A stretch of 64,000 bases of DNA from Ascidia mentula. Lineage: Eukaryota > Chordata > Ascidiacea > Phlebobranchia > Ascidiidae. The stretch spans positions 15,629,001 through 15,693,000 of the forward strand of contig OX387204.1 of NCBI GenBank assembly GCA_947561715.1, written 5' to 3'. The first letter of the stretch is position 1. Each line of letters starts with the position of its first letter. Positions 60,701 to 64,000 of the stretch are shown piece after piece. Under the pieces are notes generated by a model. The model saw only the letters and a program-made list of their open reading frames with translations. It had not been told where the DNA came from and ran no database searches. A program made the translations under genes and the position numbers.

Positions 60701-62399
60701 TTTTTTAAGCTTTTGCAAAAAGCCCTGCAATGTGTAGTTATTTGCTTTTAATTGTTTACAAGTTGGTAGCAGTAAACTGCGAAAGGGAAGTTCCTTTGGA
60801 AGTTCAAATACCAGGCGCCGTTTCGCAATACAGTGCGGGTAAACAATCACCAGTCGAATATTTTGACAGAAACATCTTTAATTAACAGACAACCTCGCTT
60901 TGTTAATAGCAATTAAATGCCAGAAAAATGCATACAAAAACACCGCTTATCGCCTGCGGGAATCAGTCTGTCAACAAAGACGCCCATACGATAGCCAATC
61001 AGCGCAAGGCCGGAAGGTAACTTTAGGTCGTATGAGATCGCGCTACGGTGGGACCACACAGTATCACTAGAAGGATCGGACCTCCACGAAGTATGCGTGC
61101 GCGTGGACTACAAAATGCAAGGTCAGCATTGCCGTGCTCAACAACCGGCGCTTGTCGAGCAAAAGGTTGGCAAGGGCGTGCTCGACGTGCGGCATTGAGG
61201 GCGCTTATTGCGTGTTTAATGTCTCTCACTGTCCCACTCACCGACACTCCAGGGCTACGGTCTTACAACAATCGCTTTCCACCAGCTCATAGGCTTAAAT
61301 ATTACTACTGAGGGGCATTTTTGCAAATATTTTTTGCATTTTGCTGAAATGTACTGTGCTGCTATTCAAGCAAGTTTAGTTGTTGTTTACAATCACAAGG
61401 CTCAGCACAAAAATTTTTTATAAGTTTGTTTCTTTTCAGCTTTAAGCAAATTAAACTTTTTTGATTGATGGATGATGGGTACCAAAAAGTGGCATAAACA
61501 TTAAGGCGGACCTGCCCAACGATTGCCAAGAAATGCTGTGCAAATGATAAAAGACACTTTAGAACATCAAACCTCAATATTAATCTGCCACATGACGTAA
61601 AAAATGGATGGACAAAAATTTCACAACAAAGTTTAAAAAGCATATATCAAAGGTTTGACAACAGTTCAAGTTGCACAGTTACTCACAAAACATCAGGTTG
61701 CTGCTCATCTGTTGGTGTGGATGGTCTCGATGGAAGAGGAGATGTCATCAGACGAAGCGGAATTGCTTCTTCCTCATCAAACTCCTCCAAGAAGAATGCC
61801 TCCCCTTGATCCCCAAGCTTCATGTGTAAGTTCTTGATTTTCTCATCATTAATAGCTATGTTTACCTGTGTGTATTAGGATTGGTTGAAACTCATGTTAC
61901 AGATACATGTAACAAACAACCAAGACATGTATGCAAAGCACACATGCAAGCTGAAATATTGCACACATATTTGCGATATGAAACAGACAGATTTTTTGGT
62001 GGAAACATGGCAAGCAAACAATTTACAAATACTTTAAAACAGCATATTGATAAACAAAATAAAAGTTTGTGCAGATTTGCAGTTTCATTGACCTTTTTTT
62101 TTGAAGAACATAACATTAGTTTAATGAAACAACAAATCATCAGACTAACCCTTTTTTCTTTGGCACGAATTACTCCTAATTTTCCAAAACGAACATGGAA
62201 TGGTGAAGCCACGAGTGTTCCATCTGGTCTTTCAACAACCAAAATGTCTATTGCACCTACAGAAAAAGAAACAAAATTTCAAATCAGAAAAAATCCCATC
62301 TAAACTTAAGTAAAGAAATAAGTTACCTGTAAGAGTAGCTGGATTCACTTGGCTATACCAGTGCTTTAAGTAGTCCAAGCTCCTGTAGACCATATTCAT
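48769..62399 (-). CDS. LPIN: Lipin, phosphatidate phosphatase (PAP1)
   Basis: Twenty coding exons in 5'-3' order: 62327..62399, 62150..62256, 61687..61865, 57917..58162, 56515..56586, 56036..56154, 55807..55885, 55442..55515, 55146..55261, 54840..54964, 54305..54381, 53781..53950, 53314..53416, 52123..52330, 51148..51277, 50284..50519, 49859..50011, 49573..49681, 49284..49387, 48769..48922. Phases agree at every junction; 877 aa against 890 for human LPIN1. The N-LIP domain is clear ([32 protein letters not shown]). A polybasic nuclear signal [11 protein letters not shown] sits at 136-146. The C-LIP domain carries the catalytic DIDGT (D669, D671, T673). Lipin converts phosphatidate to diacylglycerol in triglyceride and phospholipid synthesis and can act as a nuclear co-activator; the co-activator LxxIL motif reads FGQIL here. 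One gene probably serves for the three vertebrate lipins. The donor of exon 15 (GTCAGT) is weaker than the rest. Confidence 0.95.
52443..52681. mobile_element. hAT-type MITE with 8-bp target duplication, in lipin intron
   Basis: Starts CAGTGATTCCCAACCTTTTT and ends CCGGTTGGGAAACAATG, imperfect terminal inverted repeats. The flanks are the same 8 bases, GTATATAA (52435-52442 and 52682-52689). It is 239 bp, has no open frame, and lies within the intron between lipin exons 13 and 14. Confidence 0.88.
53473..53519 (-). repeat. Hammerhead-like remnant in lipin intron
   Basis: On the minus strand: CTAAT, GATGAGCAC, a loop, AGTAC, GAAACGTT, then ATTAG, which pairs with the first CTAAT as a helix I would. 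The core lacks the leading CTG of CTGATGA and helix II is only partly paired, so this is a decayed copy. Confidence 0.5.
54587..54736. mobile_element. Short hAT-like MITE in lipin intron
   Basis: About 150 bp with termini AGTGTTTCTTAACCA and AGGTTGGTAAACACT, inverted with a few mismatches, flanked by TTTAAAT on both sides (54580-54586 and 54737-54743). It resembles the ends of the elements at 15263 and 52443. The exact ends are uncertain by one or two bases. Confidence 0.6.
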
Positions 62400-63206
62400 C
62401 TTGGCTGGCCTTGATTTACTTTAGCTCAAGTTGTATAAATCTTTAATACATCACACTTACTAGAAATACACAATGTGTAATGTCAGACATCCTTGTTCAG
62501 ACAAAATAGGTTTGACAAAATTGAGTGTATATCAAAAAGACAATTATGTTTCCTGGAATACTGTTTGCTCATTACCTTGCTTGTTACAATAGCTATTAAG
62601 TTGCTGACCAATAAACTGCATGTTGCTTGCCTTGAGGCCATATAGCAGTACTGCTTTGTGCTTTCACTCTCATAAACCTTAGCAATAGGTGACCGAATTG
62701 AAAATATCTTGAAAACACAGTGTAAAATAGTCGAACACATTTTGTAGTGGTACAAAATACATCTTAAGGAAACGATTACCTATATAAAAAGTTTAATGGT
62801 GACTTGAGTGCCGCTACAAACAAACGTACACGGTACTACACAGTACACAACCAGCAACTTGTTTCTAAAATGTGTCATTTTTATTGACACTCCTTTTCCT
62901 TTGTCCACAATTTTATAAAAAATAATTACATTGAGCACATGCTACACAAGATTTTGGGATAGCATGACCTCAACGCACGAGGCTTTACCACTACCAGCCA
63001 GTCAGTACTTAAAGCACTCCAGTCTTTTGTTTTTCAACTAGCAGCCTTTTTCGCGTTGCCGCTCAGCCAATGGCATCGCTTACTGTTTGTGACGTCACAG
63101 AGGTAGTATCAGCTGATGTCGCCCACCTGCAGGTCAGGCTGTCATCGCGCGGCTGTCACGCGTTCGATCGCTGCCGATTCCAAGATCTATAGTTTTTCGC
63201 TTAAAC
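62400..63206. other. Upstream region of lipin
   Basis: Promoter and 5' UTR of lipin are expected here. No clear TATA box. A minus-strand open frame at 62483-62755 has no recognisable product. A CCAAT at about 63067 and the TGACGTCA below lie at the far right. Confidence 0.35.
63090..63097. promoter_or_regulatory. Consensus CRE palindrome TGACGTCA
   Basis: A perfect cAMP-response-element palindrome about 690 bases upstream of the lipin start codon, with a CCAAT box about 20 bases to its left. CREB/ATF binding is inferred from the motif alone. It could serve lipin or a neighbour. Confidence 0.3.
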
Positions 63207-63606
63207 TTTTATTGACCAACAACCACTGTGGCACCACCCATGTCAACTGACTCACTATAAAGTTGCTCAGAGTAAAGCATGTATGTAGAAGCATGGGAAT
63301 TCGATTAACTTTACAAATCTCAATTGAGTGATTTGCATCACTGTATTTTAATTTAACATAAAATGCCAGGACTATATTGTGTGGTATGGACTTCTTTAAT
63401 GCTATGTCACGTCGTGAATAACTTTGCAATTACGCATGAAAGTAGTGTTTGTGTCGCTCATAATTATGCAATCGTGATGTAATAGTGTAGAACAAAAAAT
63501 ACAATGTTTAATTGATGCTCGTTACTGCTTTCTCTCGAAATACCTTCACTGAGAAACAGAAATGATATCATATCCGTCGGTCGCACCAATCCATCATGCG
63601 TATAAG
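63207..63606 (-). CDS. Possible 3' end of another minus-strand gene
   Basis: 63544..63606 looks like an internal exon: it has an acceptor after a pyrimidine tract (TTTTTCACAG) and a donor GTATTT, is 63 nt long, and stays open as YTHDGLVRPTDMISFLFLSE. A terminal exon could follow, after an acceptor near 63333, with AATAAA on the minus strand at 63208-63213. The peptide is not recognised, the terminal exon is weakly supported, and the gene would continue beyond the window. Confidence 0.25.
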
Positions 63607-64000
63607 CTGTGAAAAAGGATATACACATGCATGGTTAAAACTGAACCTTCTTACTGTTGTAAAGCTACGTATTTGTCGGCATAATCTGAAGATCAATGAT
63701 AATTAAAATGTTCCCAAGTTTGCATCGTAATAAAGCATTTAACTGATAAAGTGTACCGAGTAATTGCATTTCATGAGGTTGCTGCATAAACATTGCACAT
63801 ACAAGCGAATATTCGAAAAAGAAAACGCTCGTTTCAGCACAATAACATCACAGTGAGTTTGATCAAACAACGCATGTATTTTTTTCAATTGGTTTTGCTA
63901 GTAATGAATCGTTGAATTGAACAGATGTTATTAGATTATAATTCTGCAGGATTTGTTTTCTGCGTGGTCGAATTGTTGGAACCACAACCTCGGTATTTCC

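Overview
The window reads as nuclear DNA of a small, compact animal genome, most likely an ascidian tunicate (Ciona-like). This is inferred from AT-rich sequence, many short GT-AG introns, single orthologues of vertebrate gene families (SND1, RAB3IP/RAB3IL1, USP22, lipin), a possible trans-splice acceptor just before one start codon, and small hAT-type and fold-back repeats. No species-level marker was tested. There are no bacterial features, CRISPR arrays or convincing tRNA or rRNA genes.

Layout from left to right. 0.4-2.5 kb: 5' part of a leucine-rich-repeat protein gene on the minus strand. 4.3-4.6 kb: a 24-bp tandem array. 4.6-11.2 kb: no gene recognised, but two direct copies of a repeat that carries a hammerhead ribozyme motif. 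11.25-14.35 kb (+): the C-terminal third of SND1 (Tudor-SN). 17.4-23.0 kb (-): two tandem paralogues of a protein kinase with an unusual helical tail, separated by a degenerate SND1-like exon and a long fold-back repeat. 24.9-29.2 kb (+): a complete RAB3IP/RAB3IL1 (Rabin8-type Rab GEF) gene. 33.8-37.3 kb (+): two tandem copies of a small three-exon gene resembling PPDPF. 38.5-45.5 kb (-): a complete USP22-type deubiquitinase in 12 coding exons. 48.8-62.4 kb (-): a complete lipin (phosphatidate phosphatase) gene in 20 coding exons. 63.2-63.6 kb: a possible 3' end of another minus-strand gene.

The gene models were built by hand: splice sites were chosen so that reading phase is kept across every junction, and the protein was compared from memory with human relatives. 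USP22 (550 aa), lipin (877 aa), RAB3IL1-like (396 aa), the two kinases (576 and 577 aa) and the PPDPF-like pair (117 and 92 aa) all close from ATG to stop. Only the LRR gene and SND1 are incomplete. Boundaries may be off by a base or two. The genes are unrelated housekeeping or regulatory functions (RNA metabolism, Rab activation, histone deubiquitination, lipid synthesis) and do not form a pathway. The two tandem pairs are the local innovations.

The most unusual content is catalytic-RNA-like repeat DNA. One family has a textbook type I hammerhead core (two copies near 7.7 and 8.4 kb and a 3' half near 17.2 kb). A second, looser hammerhead-like motif recurs in at least five places (13.9, 20.7, 37.1, 38.1 and 53.5 kb), three times inside inverted-repeat elements.
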